Shown here one piece after another: positions 36,099 to 45,052 of a stretch of DNA of 64,000 nucleotides. The notes under the pieces were generated by a model that was not told the origin of the DNA, made no database searches, and saw nothing but the letters and a program-made list of their open reading frames with translations. Position numbers and translations under genes: made by a program. Location: positions 1-64,000 of the forward strand of contig NZ_AUBH01000012.1 in assembly GCF_000429145.1 (NCBI RefSeq), read 5' to 3'. The stretch comes from Aestuariibacter salexigens DSM 15300 (GTDB lineage: Bacteria > Pseudomonadota > Gammaproteobacteria > Enterobacterales > Alteromonadaceae). Positions within the stretch are counted from its first letter, which is position 1. The number at the start of each line of letters is the position of its first letter.

Positions 36099-38627
36099 AT
36101 GACACCGGATCTGGAACAATATCGCGATATCATTGAACAGCTTAAGCCGATGATCAATGAGCCAGAATTTAATCAGGTTCTGGCTCAGGTAGCCAGCGGC
36201 GTGCCAAAAGAAAAGCGTTTCTTGATCAAAATGGAATTAAAGCGTCTGGCACGGCCCTGCATCAGACGTATTGACCTGCGCAATCAGGTGGACGGCGAAT
36301 GTCGCGAATTTGTCCATGACGGGCGTAGTCACTTTCTCGATGACATTGCCATTGATGTCTATGAGCGTCAGGTGAGATTGTTCAGCGGCTATACGATCGG
36401 CGTGTATGAAGCGGTGATGGAGACCGAAAACAACATTAAGATCATGCAGCGCAAACAGGCCGAACTGGACCGTAAGCAACCTTCCAGCGACGACAACACT
36501 GCAGCAAACCGAAAAAAGCAAACAAGCCACCTGGCAGAGCGCATCAGCTTGCTAGACTATCCTTGCCGTGCTGAAGAGCGCATGAATTTTGCCGTCTCGA
36601 TTGAAGTATTTTCCGACGTCAACAAAAGCTCGCAGGCCGTCACTCTGGATATGTCCGTCAGCGGCCTCAAGATCAAGCTGTCAAAAGACGAGCTTTTCAA
36701 GCCAGGAGAGCGCCTCTCTATTCAGTTTCGGGGCTTGGAAGGTGAATACACGCTGGATAAGAAGCGTGGAGTGAACTACACCATCGTGCATATCGACCGC
36801 AGCCAGAAAGAGCAGCGTTTAAGCCTGCAGCGCCTCTATGACGTGCCCAACGAAAGCTTCGAGAACTTTATCGATAAGTTTATTCACGGCAACAAACGGC
36901 GTTATAAAGTCAATATGGATAACACCCTGGAAGCGGTGTTAAACAAAACCTGTGAGCAATATTACACCCCAAGTTTTACATCGGTGCCGGTATTCATTGA
37001 GAGTCGTGAGGGCAAGTGGGCGCCACACTTTGTTATGGCGAATGACTTCAACCGGGAAATCCTCAGTTATTGGGCAGATGAAAAAGGTGAATGTCGGCTG
37101 GGTTACATCCTCAGCCAGAAACGTCTTGAATGGTTAATCGACATGCCTGCTCATGCGCAGGAAATGATCATTTACGTGTTTAACCACGTCAAAGATGACA
37201 AAGTGTATTTTTATTCTGCGTCTATACAAGAGCTGAACAGCAATCCTAAGTTGAAAGACGTGTTCCTTGGCTTTGGTGCCCGAAAAGCCAGCTGGCGCAT
37301 CCTTAAGGTACAACTCAGTGACGCAAGGCCACAACAGGCCTATACTCCGCTTTCTATCCCCAGCAGCATCAGCGAATCGGTGAAGCGACAGAATCAACCA
37401 CCGCCGCCGCGTTTGATGGCAAAGTTAAAGAATATCAAACACCTGGCCGTGGTCACCGACATTACCGATGAAGTAGGCAGATTGCCGTATCATAATCTTA
37501 AAATCCGCCGCGAACAGCTTGCTGAACTGAAAATTTTCGGTCATCCGCGCAACCGGCCGCCAGCAAAACTCAGTATTTTCCGTTACAAATACATGGAGCA
37601 ACGCAGCGAAACGCGTTATCAGCTGCGCTCCAAAGTATTGATTGAGTTTGATGGGATGCAGTTAGAAGGTGTGAGTGAAGATGTTTCAGTACATGGTCTG
37701 CGTATCGAGCTGGAATCATTTTTTCACGGCCAGCCCGGCAACCGTGTGAAGTTATCGTTCCCGCAGTTGCAAAAAGTGACGAAGAAATACTCACTAAATA
37801 ACCTGTCGTATCAGGTCCGCAATGTCAGTCGCGACCGCAATATTCTGCATCTGCAGGCCGACAGTGATACGCAAAAGTCCACTGCATTGGCATTCTTCGA
37901 CGAATTGATCCGCAATAATCGCTCCCGTCTCAAAGCGTACAGAGATGAAGAGGAGATTCCCGGCATTGGCTCTGCACTGCGCTCAATGCACGCAAAGAAC
38001 CAGCAAAATATCGCATTTTTTATCCGCAAAGACGGAACCCAATTTGTGCCCGATAGGTTCGCCGCCAGACAGCAGCCAAGCAGACTGTACGGGCTATTTG
38101 CGCATGATGCCGAACAAGGTCAGCTCAATTTCAGCGTGTTAACTATGGACGGTGATGTGGAAAGGCCGTTTTTGTCGGAGAGCATGCGTCAGTTAGACGC
38201 GACCCACTATGCACTGATGCATGAGATCCTCGTTGCGTTTGATCCGAGCCAGCGCCATTACGCTGATGCGGTAGTGAGCCGTTTTTCGGCCCAGTTTACA
38301 GACGATAGCGCCCGTAAAGCATTTATTCAGCAGGCCCTGGAAAATGGCCAGTTTGTTGCGGTAAAACTGTTCATAGTGCGTACCGGACGGCCTGATCTGG
38401 AAACCATTCAGTCAGAGTTAAATTACATCAGCGTATATGCCATGCACAAAGCCAAAGAGCTGGAAGAGCAGCTTTGGAGCATTACCGGTATAGGGAATAT
38501 GGTAGATGTCACTGATGAGGTAATGATGCGCTTCGGTTTTGATGCCATTCAGATTAAGAACAACCAGCTGCCGCCCGAAAAACTCAAAGTCGATAATCAC
38601 GACATTGAAGAGCTACTGCGCACCTAA
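36099..38627 (+). CDS. Large protein with two PilZ domains
   Basis: An 842-residue protein with two regions that fit PilZ: the first has RAEER (about 157-161) and DMSVSGLKIKL (about 183), the second RSETR (about 501) and DVSVHGLRIEL (about 528). Each pair matches the RxxxR and (D/N)xSxxG cyclic di-GMP binding motifs. The rest is predicted soluble alpha/beta with no motif I recognise and no membrane segment. It sits between radA and the minor pilin operon (convergent), so a role in pilus or surface control is plausible but inferred. Proteins of this layout seem common in Alteromonadales. Confidence 0.82.
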   Translation: MTPDLEQYRDIIEQLKPMINEPEFNQVLAQVASGVPKEKRFLIKMELKRLARPCIRRIDLRNQVDGECREFVHDGRSHFLDDIAIDVYERQVRLFSGYTIGVYEAVMETENNIKIMQRKQAELDRKQPSSDDNTAANRKKQTSHLAERISLLDYPCRAEERMNFAVSIEVFSDVNKSSQAVTLDMSVSGLKIKLSKDELFKPGERLSIQFRGLEGEYTLDKKRGVNYTIVHIDRSQKEQRLSLQRLYDVPNESFENFIDKFIHGNKRRYKVNMDNTLEAVLNKTCEQYYTPSFTSVPVFIESREGKWAPHFVMANDFNREILSYWADEKGECRLGYILSQKRLEWLIDMPAHAQEMIIYVFNHVKDDKVYFYSASIQELNSNPKLKDVFLGFGARKASWRILKVQLSDARPQQAYTPLSIPSSISESVKRQNQPPPPRLMAKLKNIKHLAVVTDITDEVGRLPYHNLKIRREQLAELKIFGHPRNRPPAKLSIFRYKYMEQRSETRYQLRSKVLIEFDGMQLEGVSEDVSVHGLRIELESFFHGQPGNRVKLSFPQLQKVTKKYSLNNLSYQVRNVSRDRNILHLQADSDTQKSTALAFFDELIRNNRSRLKAYRDEEEIPGIGSALRSMHAKNQQNIAFFIRKDGTQFVPDRFAARQQPSRLYGLFAHDAEQGQLNFSVLTMDGDVERPFLSESMRQLDATHYALMHEILVAFDPSQRHYADAVVSRFSAQFTDDSARKAFIQQALENGQFVAVKLFIVRTGRPDLETIQSELNYISVYAMHKAKELEEQLWSITGIGNMVDVTDEVMMRFGFDAIQIKNNQLPPEKLKVDNHDIEELLRT

Positions 38628-38641
38628 TGGTGCGCAGTTTT
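38616..38641 (+). terminator. Rho-independent terminator of the large PilZ gene
   Basis: Perfect 9-bp stem CTGCGCACC / GGTGCGCAG whose 4-base loop includes part of the stop codon, followed by four T. Confidence 0.75.
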
Positions 38642-38647
38642 GCTGTA

Positions 38648-40702
38648 TTACTCTATAAATTCAAGAATTAGGCTATATTCTCTGTTTGATGTCGCGACTA
38701 GACGAGAGTCAAGCCTAAGGATATTCATTTCCTCTACGCGTCCATCAGGATACTGAATCTTGTATACCGTGGTAAAGCCTGGCTTATTGATGGTGAACTC
38801 CATGTAACCGTTCCAGTTTTCGGAGACATTCTCACAGCTGAAGAATGGTGTCGATTTACCTTTAGGCACGTTAACTAGACAGGAAAATTGCTCAGGGCTT
38901 GGTAATATATCCATAGAAGCAAGATCAACGAAATTAGCCCGAAGGTCATTGTTGGTTTCACAGCTTTCTGTCACCCCGGCTGTTGTAATCAAGCAATTAA
39001 TATCAGCAATAAGGCCGAAAAACTTTTCAGTACCAGCTTTGCTATCTACCGTGACGACTAACGTATCATCCAGCACTCCGGCGCTTACATCAACCGGCGA
39101 AATCGCACCGGTTCCGGTAATGCCAGAGTTAAACGCTGTACTAAACACTCTCGTATTTGTGATTCCGTCTCTCAGGGCCTCCAGACGACCACGGCTGTAT
39201 GTGCCATAAAAATCATTCACGGGATCCACGATTGTCTGAATCGGCTCCTGTGTGACAGTAACAATGTTAGTGTCTTTAGATGACCAATCTGATAGGAGTG
39301 TCAGGTTAATATCATAAAACGGGGTAATGGCTTTCCAGTCAGAGTCGCCCGCCGCTATTTTAGCGCGAATCGCATCGCGATGGTCGCTGGTTAACCTGTC
39401 CACATAGATCCCGCGAGAGATAAGCTGATAGCCGCCTGGCGCGACTGTCATATCGCGTCCCTCTGGTCTAATAGGCTTAGATCCACCGGTAACTTCGGCG
39501 GCTACAACATTTTCACTGTAATTGATATAAGCGGCCAGGGCTGCGTCATCAAATAAAAACTGGTCATCGAACTGTACAATATCTACCAGTTGCCAGTCGG
39601 TATACAGCGCAAAGTAACCATTTACCCGCTTAAACCGACATACCTCGTCGTATTTACTTCCTACCGAGGTTGCCGGCACGAATGTGTTCTCGCCGGTACG
39701 CTTGTAATGTCCGTGCGGCAAGCCACCTTCAGTGCGGTAGTAAGAACCGCTTGCCACAGTATCCAGATTATCGTGGTGGTCGCGACAGCATTCTTCACAC
39801 AGAGCAGGCTGTCCGACACCATCAACGCGACCAGTCATTTTGGTAACCACTTCACCGGGTTTTACTACCAGCTCTTCATCATCAAGCATGGTGACTGATG
39901 CGGTGTAGCCTTCTCCTGTACCAGCCAATACACATTCACAATTAACCGTCAGAAATTCTTCCTGCTCTAGTTTATCCGTGCGATCAATCAGTTCGATATA
40001 ACGAATCGTTTCAAACTGCACGACGTTATTATCGCCCTGCTTATCGATGTCTGGCACCGGCTTACTGGTCTCAATGTTTTCGCCATTACCCAAATCATAG
40101 GCAATAACGTCCGGCGCACGCCCCGGGTTATAGACTACCTGAGGCTGTGCTTTTGCGTTATCAGATTCATTGGTGGCCTGAAAACTTCTACCTACTGGAA
40201 TGGGCGCTACGCTGCCACTGACGTCAACCTGTTTTGCAGCGCCCGTGTTGTCCTGAAAGCTAACAGTGACTTCAACCATCTTTTGTGACGCATAAGCGGG
40301 AAGCGCAGCAGGTAGTCCGGCATCCCCTTCATCCAACCAGGTATCTGGAGCACCATCCGCATCAGTATCAACAAAATATTGCTCTGTGACCGCCCACGAG
40401 CGGGTAAATTGGTGGGTCTGACCATCGCCTGTTTTTATGGCAACATCGACAGCGCCAGCGGCAATGCTGCCACCCACGTTGTCATCGATATCGTTGTAGG
40501 CAATATCACCTGGATTAGATTCAAGTGCATTAAACTGTCTCAAATCATCCAATTTTTCCTGCGCCAGTTCAGTGGCGATAGTGCGTAAGTTTAACGTTGA
40601 ATCCGTTCGCACATACTCGCTTTGCAAGGTGACATAGCCTGTTACGCCCAGCATTACGATGAAGGCGACCACAATTACTTCGATTAAGGTAAAACCTCTC
40701 AT
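38648..40702 (-). CDS. Oversized PilV-like minor pilin
   Basis: The gene starts at ATG 40702 behind a good GAGGTAA site and encodes a prepilin: MRG followed by FTLIEVIVVAFIVMLGV, so the PilD cleavage site is after Gly3 with Glu5 of the mature form present. At 684 residues it is several times longer than ordinary PilV. The extra part holds an Asp-rich DTDADGAPD (about 112-120) that could bind calcium, and a Cys/His cluster: C255, C257, C302, C305, C306, H309, H310, C355. No VWA or PilY1-like propeller is evident. It is last in the fimT-pilW-pilX operon and may be a tip adhesin; this is inference. Confidence 0.75.
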   Translation of the reverse strand: MRGFTLIEVIVVAFIVMLGVTGYVTLQSEYVRTDSTLNLRTIATELAQEKLDDLRQFNALESNPGDIAYNDIDDNVGGSIAAGAVDVAIKTGDGQTHQFTRSWAVTEQYFVDTDADGAPDTWLDEGDAGLPAALPAYASQKMVEVTVSFQDNTGAAKQVDVSGSVAPIPVGRSFQATNESDNAKAQPQVVYNPGRAPDVIAYDLGNGENIETSKPVPDIDKQGDNNVVQFETIRYIELIDRTDKLEQEEFLTVNCECVLAGTGEGYTASVTMLDDEELVVKPGEVVTKMTGRVDGVGQPALCEECCRDHHDNLDTVASGSYYRTEGGLPHGHYKRTGENTFVPATSVGSKYDEVCRFKRVNGYFALYTDWQLVDIVQFDDQFLFDDAALAAYINYSENVVAAEVTGGSKPIRPEGRDMTVAPGGYQLISRGIYVDRLTSDHRDAIRAKIAAGDSDWKAITPFYDINLTLLSDWSSKDTNIVTVTQEPIQTIVDPVNDFYGTYSRGRLEALRDGITNTRVFSTAFNSGITGTGAISPVDVSAGVLDDTLVVTVDSKAGTEKFFGLIADINCLITTAGVTESCETNNDLRANFVDLASMDILPSPEQFSCLVNVPKGKSTPFFSCENVSENWNGYMEFTINKPGFTTVYKIQYPDGRVEEMNILRLDSRLVATSNREYSLILEFIE

Positions 40703-40712
40703 ACTTACCTCG

Positions 40713-41846
40713 CTAAAAATCTCGCCAGCTGCCTGGCACGCGCGCAATGCGCTGGAACGCGTCGTTTTGCTCAAGCTGAGCAAGCACGTCTGCGTCATAA
40801 ACTGCATTATAGGTACCGTTGGCATGGCCGACCGGGTGATTTGAAGCCACTACACCATTTACCCTGGCACCACCAAGCATATCTATTTCAAAATCTGCAA
40901 GCACACCTGGCTTTCTGAATGAAAACACCATGCCGAAAATTTCTGCTCCACCGTTCATGGTCAAGTCACCATCCGTAACAATCAAAATGACCGGATCATT
41001 TGGACTACCGACAATTGTGCCTGCATTAATGCTGCAGTCGCCGTCCATCCATATCAGCCCTACTGTGCCAGCATTTAAGCCAGAACAATCGTTTATCACT
41101 TCATCTGCATCAGAGCGAAGTGCTGCCCATTCGGCTTCCGGCACGTTGAATAGATACTCCATCAGGTCGGTCGGAAAATTGGCGTCATTATCGAGAATAT
41201 CCAGATCTTTGAAACCTTTTTCCGAATATGGCGATGAACTGCAGTTACCGTCTGCCAGCTCCTGAAGCCCACAGGTCGTGCCGCTGCCATTGGTCAGGTC
41301 AACATTTAAATCTGTCCAGATAGAAAGTGGTACACCCGTCCCCCCTCCATTAGGATTTGCCGCGACTTCAAAGTTTCCGCCTACTCCAAGCCCGCCAGCA
41401 ACGATTAGCGGCACATCTGGAGGATTGGCCAACACTGAATATTGCAACCCTTGCTCGGATGCTGTGACCGTTGCAAGGCCATCTGGCGAAGTTCCAGTAG
41501 ATGTCATTGTTATCACGGTTACGGTGCTCGAATTTCGCGGTACTACCTGTCTGACACCAGCTACGGTGAACTGACTCTGGTTATCCAATACCTCATTAAA
41601 AGCTGTGCCATCCCAGCGTGGTTCATCATGCAGACGTCCAAGCGCTTTCATCAAGCCAGCCTCGGCGGCAGCAAACGCGGCCTTTTGATTCTGTGTATTC
41701 AGTGTAATTTTGTGCTCTATGGATTTAATCCGGCCCGTATACAAGGTTCCCAATGTTACGAGCACGAGTAATAAAGCAGATGCAGCAAGCATCATGGCGC
41801 CCTGCTGGACATGTAGTGATGGTAAGTTTTGTCTGAGTTTAATCAT
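40713..41846 (-). CDS. pilX: PilX-like minor pilin assembly protein
   Basis: A 377-residue protein with an N-terminal hydrophobic helix (QQGAMMLAASALLLVLVTLGTLYT) similar to the PilX N-terminal domain, and an AAEAGLMKAL segment typical of PilX. The rest is rich in Gly, Asn and Asp, with a repetitive, beta-helix-like run (WMDGDCSINAGTIVGSPNDPV). The cleavage site is not the canonical G-FTLIE, as usual for PilX. It overlaps pilW by 8 bases. Longer than typical PilX (about 170-200). Confidence 0.72.
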   Translation of the reverse strand: MIKLRQNLPSLHVQQGAMMLAASALLLVLVTLGTLYTGRIKSIEHKITLNTQNQKAAFAAAEAGLMKALGRLHDEPRWDGTAFNEVLDNQSQFTVAGVRQVVPRNSSTVTVITMTSTGTSPDGLATVTASEQGLQYSVLANPPDVPLIVAGGLGVGGNFEVAANPNGGGTGVPLSIWTDLNVDLTNGSGTTCGLQELADGNCSSSPYSEKGFKDLDILDNDANFPTDLMEYLFNVPEAEWAALRSDADEVINDCSGLNAGTVGLIWMDGDCSINAGTIVGSPNDPVILIVTDGDLTMNGGAEIFGMVFSFRKPGVLADFEIDMLGGARVNGVVASNHPVGHANGTYNAVYDADVLAQLEQNDAFQRIARVPGSWRDF

Positions 41847-42471
41847 AATTTCTCACCACAAAGCTTGAATCGAAGCGACGCGTTAGGTCGCTGTCAGAAG
41901 TCAGTTCGCCCAGCAGGGACACGGTGACCTCAGTGCTGGTCACGCCGTTTTCAACTACCTGATTTAGTGCAAATGTCAGGCCGGTAACAGAGACCGCGTT
42001 CGGATCGGTAAGCGGCTCCCACCCATCATCACCGCAGGCAAGGCCGTTAACCCGCATTTCAACCATTTGATTGCGTAGCCGAAAGCCGTAGTTTTCATTA
42101 TTTCCGGCAACGGCATTTAATACGCCGTCAGAATTATTGTCGTAAGCGTAGGTAATACAGCTGTTTGCTGTTTCCCCGAGAAACTCGCCCAGTGCCATTG
42201 AGCCGGTAAACGCCGACGGGTTGGCAACAGGGTCACTGACCATGGCCAGCGTATTGCCGTTAAACCCGGCACGGCGAATGTCCCGTGTCATTAACGACAT
42301 CACATTGCCTAATTCCTCATTTAGGCGGGAGTTTGCCAGCAGCTTGGCGTTAATCCCCATCCCATAGCCGACTAAACTTGCCAGCGCCGCCAGTGCGCTT
42401 ATACCTAGCGCCATGGCGATCATTAATTCCACCAGCGTGGCGCCGGTTTGTCTGTGCGTGGACCTTAACAT
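41839..42471 (-). CDS. pilW: PilW-like minor pilin
   Basis: A 210-residue prepilin with cleavage motif QTG-ATLVELMIAMALGISALAAL, then the PilW-like segment NEELGNVMSLMTRDIRRAGFNGN. The C-terminal half includes VSVTGLTFALNQ, common in PilW. It overlaps fimT by 7 and pilX by 8 bases, so the minor pilins are translated together. PilW is thought to join the priming complex at the pilus tip. Confidence 0.82.
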   Translation of the reverse strand: MLRSTHRQTGATLVELMIAMALGISALAALASLVGYGMGINAKLLANSRLNEELGNVMSLMTRDIRRAGFNGNTLAMVSDPVANPSAFTGSMALGEFLGETANSCITYAYDNNSDGVLNAVAGNNENYGFRLRNQMVEMRVNGLACGDDGWEPLTDPNAVSVTGLTFALNQVVENGVTSTEVTVSLLGELTSDSDLTRRFDSSFVVRNYD

Positions 42472-42986
42472 GCCGGATAATTTCCCAAATTGCCTTCCTC
42501 GGTGCAGATTCGCACCCTCCCCAGGGTGCTGACTTCGATGCGCGCCTCAACATTGCCATCACTGAATACGAAACTGCCGGCATTACCTAATGCCAGTCCC
42601 CGTTGCCCATCGAACACCATAAAGTCATTGCCACCAAAATTAATTTCCTGCAATGTGATACCGTTGTAGTCGCTTTGTTGAATAATCTGTTCAACGCCAT
42701 CCACTGTGCAGCTGTCTAAGGTCTGGCAGTCGCACACACCGACATCGCTTACGCCTATACACCAGGGGTCTTCAGTTTCAAAATTTATGGTGGTGTTTGC
42801 CGCTCGGCTAATTGCGCCGGCCCTGGCAGATTGCAATGTAAAATACGCGGTTTCTACCGCACCTTTGTGGCGCATAATACGCTGTGACTCAACAATCGTC
42901 GGCCCGCCAAGCACGACGACAAGAGCAATGATAGAGACCACTATCATCATTTCCAGAATCGACATGCCTTTGTGTTTGTACGTCAT
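42465..42986 (-). CDS. fimT: GspH/FimT family pseudopilin
   Basis: First gene of the minor pilin operon, 173 residues. The ATG at 42986 is preferred over a TTG two codons upstream. The prepilin motif is KHKG-MSILEMMIVVSIIALVVVLG with Glu5 of the mature form. The rest fits the GspH/FimT fold (LQSARAGAISRAANTTI; C-terminal STLGRVRICT). It is divergent from the pilE-like gene with 112 bases between. Confidence 0.85.
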   Translation of the reverse strand: MTYKHKGMSILEMMIVVSIIALVVVLGGPTIVESQRIMRHKGAVETAYFTLQSARAGAISRAANTTINFETEDPWCIGVSDVGVCDCQTLDSCTVDGVEQIIQQSDYNGITLQEINFGGNDFMVFDGQRGLALGNAGSFVFSDGNVEARIEVSTLGRVRICTEEGNLGNYPAC

Positions 42987-43098
42987 TAACAATTTAAATA
43001 CCTATTATCTGAGCAGCTGGCACTATACTTAGCTTACAGTACAGTCGCATTGAACATTGTAGTTAAATTTTTCGCTTGGCGAGTATTTGGGTGGACAA

Positions 43099-43491
43099 AT
43101 GGTATTAAACACAATAAGCAAACAGAACAAACAGCACGGCATGACGCTCATCGAGTTGATGATTGTGGTAGCTATAGTAGGCATTATCTCGGCAATTGCC
43201 ATACCTGCTTATCAGAATCAGGTCATAGGTTCCCGCCGTGATGACGTGTTGAAACAGCTGTTGCAAATGCAGATGCAACAGGAAGCATGGCGACTTGAAA
43301 ACGTCAGCTACGCTACGTTGGCACAATTAGGAGCGCCTGCAAACGACTTTTATACTTTTGAAGTTGCAAATGTTACTGCCACGACGTACACCATTACCGC
43401 AACTGCGAAAGGCAAACAAACTGACGATACGGGCTGTACGACGCTCACGCTCAACCAGTCGATGACGAGAACACCGGCGGATTGTTGGTAG
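43099..43491 (+). CDS. pilE: PilE-like type IV pilin
   Basis: A 130-residue pilin with cleavage site KQHG-MTLIELMIVVAIVGIISAIAIPAYQNQV, the standard PilE N-terminal helix, followed by the RRDDVLKQLLQMQMQQEAWR segment and a C-terminal disulfide loop of two Cys about 19 residues apart. The start is ATG 43099 behind GGGTGGA; an upstream TTG (43087) is unlikely. It is divergent from fimT, whereas in many relatives pilE ends the fimT-pilY1 operon. Confidence 0.88.
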   Translation: MVLNTISKQNKQHGMTLIELMIVVAIVGIISAIAIPAYQNQVIGSRRDDVLKQLLQMQMQQEAWRLENVSYATLAQLGAPANDFYTFEVANVTATTYTITATAKGKQTDDTGCTTLTLNQSMTRTPADCW

Positions 43492-43525
43492 CAACCTAAT
43501 TATTTAGAGTTGTGTTGCATATAAG

Positions 43526-43571
43526 GTCTCACCCGCGGTCCATTTGACGTCTCACCCGCGGTCCATTTGAC
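43526..43571 (+). repeat. Two exact tandem 23-bp repeats
   Basis: The unit begins GTCTCACCCGCGG and ends TCCATTTGAC; copies at 43526-43548 and 43549-43571 are identical and directly adjacent. The next bases (GTGGCACCCGCG) are a diverged start of a third copy that leads into the palindromes. Confidence 0.9.
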
Positions 43572-43573
43572 GT

Positions 43574-43632
43574 GGCACCCGCGCAGGCGGGTGTCTACTT
43601 AGCGAAGAGAAGATTCCCGCCTCCGCGGGAAT
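43574..43632. repeat. Pair of GC-rich palindromes (REP-like)
   Basis: Two hairpins: CACCCGC / GCGGGTG with a GCAG loop (43576-43593), and ATTCCCGC / GCGGGAAT with a CTCC loop (43613-43632). The second has the shape of the dispersed ATTCCCGC...GCGGGAAT elements found in many proteobacterial genomes. They lie between convergent pilE and sufE and could also stop transcription. Confidence 0.65.
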
Positions 43633-43686
43633 GATATTTCATAGCGGCGAGAAAGACGCTTTTGCAGTGCTGACAGGCAGCTTTAC

Positions 43687-44097
43687 TTAAAGGCCGGCTT
43701 TTGCCAATGCTTGTATCTTGGCGACAATCGCGCGCAGGCCATTGCCTCTGGTCGGACTGATGTGACGCTCAAGATCCAACTGCGAAAAATAGCCCTCAAT
43801 ATCAAAATCAACGATTTGTTGTGCCGATTTTTCATTGTAAGCAGCCATCACCAGAACCAGTAAACCACGTACGATAATGGCATCACTATCTACGTGAAAT
43901 ATCAGCTTGTCGTCCTGTTTATCAACGTCCAGCCAAACGTCACTCTGACAACCTTTGACCAGACGTTCTGGCGTGCGCTTTGACTCTGGCATTGGTGTCA
44001 ACTCTTTGCCAAGATCGATGATGTACTTGTAACGCTCTTCCCAATTATCAAAGAATTCCAGGTCGTCGAGTATTTCTTGTGTGCTAATTTGGCTCAT
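43687..44097 (-). CDS. sufE: Cysteine desulfuration protein SufE
   Basis: Accepts sulfur from the SufS persulfide and passes it to SufBCD. The 136-residue form starting at ATG 44097 (MSQISTQEIL) has the family core NWEERYKYIIDLGKEL and the loop with the acceptor Cys in LVKGCQSDVWL. A longer form from 44157 is open but would overlap sufT by 38 bases. Last gene of the suf operon. Confidence 0.93.
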   Translation of the reverse strand: MSQISTQEILDDLEFFDNWEERYKYIIDLGKELTPMPESKRTPERLVKGCQSDVWLDVDKQDDKLIFHVDSDAIIVRGLLVLVMAAYNEKSAQQIVDFDIEGYFSQLDLERHISPTRGNGLRAIVAKIQALAKAGL

Positions 44098-44119
44098 GTT
44101 GCTGTCTTTAGTTGACGTA

Positions 44120-44659
44120 TTAGAAAAATAGTCCGGCTTCCAGCTGGGCTTCTTCACTCATCATGGATTTAGACCAGGGCGGGTCAAACACCAGATTGAC
44201 CTTAACGGCTTTAACGTTTGGCACTTTGGCGACCCGATATTCAACATCACTGACCAATACTGGCCCCATACCGCACCCTGGCGCGGTTAACGTCATATCA
44301 ATGCTAACCATTTTATTTTCTGCATCAATGTCGACCTTATAGACCAATCCAAGCGACACGATGCTGATCGGGATTTCAGGGTCGAAGATGGTGTTGAGGG
44401 CATCCCATACCTGGTCTTCGTGGATGTCTTCATCGCTAACGGGGGAAAACACCAGCTTTTCTGGCTTCATGCCGATGGCGTCGGCATCGGTGCCGTCAAT
44501 CCTGAGCATGTTTCCACGCCAGGTCACAGTGTAATTTCCACCTAATGCCTGATTCAGGGTCACGAACTCACCGGCGGGGATCATCGTTTTGTCGCCCGCG
44601 GGAACTCTGCGCGCAGGACACTCGCGCAACGTGTGCAGCATTTTCTTTTGCACTGACAA
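44120..44659 (-). CDS. sufT: Fe-S cluster assembly protein SufT
   Basis: A 179-residue member of the MIP18/DUF59 family that helps maturation of Fe-S proteins. An N-terminal extension (about 1-85: RECPARRVPAGDKTMIPAGEFVTLNQALGGNYTV) precedes the DUF59 domain with DPEIPISIVSLGLVY and the conserved LTAPGCGMG cysteine. This two-part layout and position within suf operons define SufT. It is 2 bases downstream of sufA. Confidence 0.92.
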   Translation of the reverse strand: MSVQKKMLHTLRECPARRVPAGDKTMIPAGEFVTLNQALGGNYTVTWRGNMLRIDGTDADAIGMKPEKLVFSPVSDEDIHEDQVWDALNTIFDPEIPISIVSLGLVYKVDIDAENKMVSIDMTLTAPGCGMGPVLVSDVEYRVAKVPNVKAVKVNLVFDPPWSKSMMSEEAQLEAGLFF

Positions 44660-44661
44660 CC

Positions 44662-45018
44662 CTATTCTACGTTGAAGCTTTCACCGCAACCGCATTCATT
44701 GGTCACGTTGGGATTATTAAACTTCACTACACCGTTAATGCCTTCCTGGACATAATCCAGCTCGGTCATGTTCACCAGTTCCCTGGCCTTTTCATCTACC
44801 AGGAAGGTTAGAGTATCAGATACCTCGATGCGCTCGTCATCGTCTTTGGCTTCATCAACCATATCCAAGACGTAGGCATAGCCCGTACAACCGCTCATTT
44901 TGGTTGATAACCTGACCATTTTACCAGGTTGCTGTGCCACCAATCTTTCGAAATGACGCACCGCGGCATCGGTCAGACTCACCGAATGCGCATGTGGTAC
45001 AAATGTTTCAACACTCAT
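44662..45018 (-). CDS. sufA: A-type Fe-S carrier SufA
   Basis: A-type scaffold/carrier that receives clusters from SufBCD and delivers them to target proteins. The 118-residue protein has the HesB/IscA core with the first ligand Cys in KMSGCTGYAY and the C-terminal pair in NECGCGESF. Within the suf operon between sufS and sufT, so SufA is preferred over IscA or ErpA. Confidence 0.92.
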   Translation of the reverse strand: MSVETFVPHAHSVSLTDAAVRHFERLVAQQPGKMVRLSTKMSGCTGYAYVLDMVDEAKDDDERIEVSDTLTFLVDEKARELVNMTELDYVQEGINGVVKFNNPNVTNECGCGESFNVE

Positions 45019-45052
45019 AATGGTCTATCCACTCTCTTATGCTTTTGGCCTG

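Noticed and set aside
43019-43033. Sigma-54-like TGGCAC...GC upstream of the pilE-like gene
   Set aside because: The GG and GC are 11 bases apart, not 10, which sigma-54 does not tolerate well.
43526-43632. CRISPR array
   Set aside because: Only two repeat copies, directly adjacent with no spacers, and no cas gene in the window.
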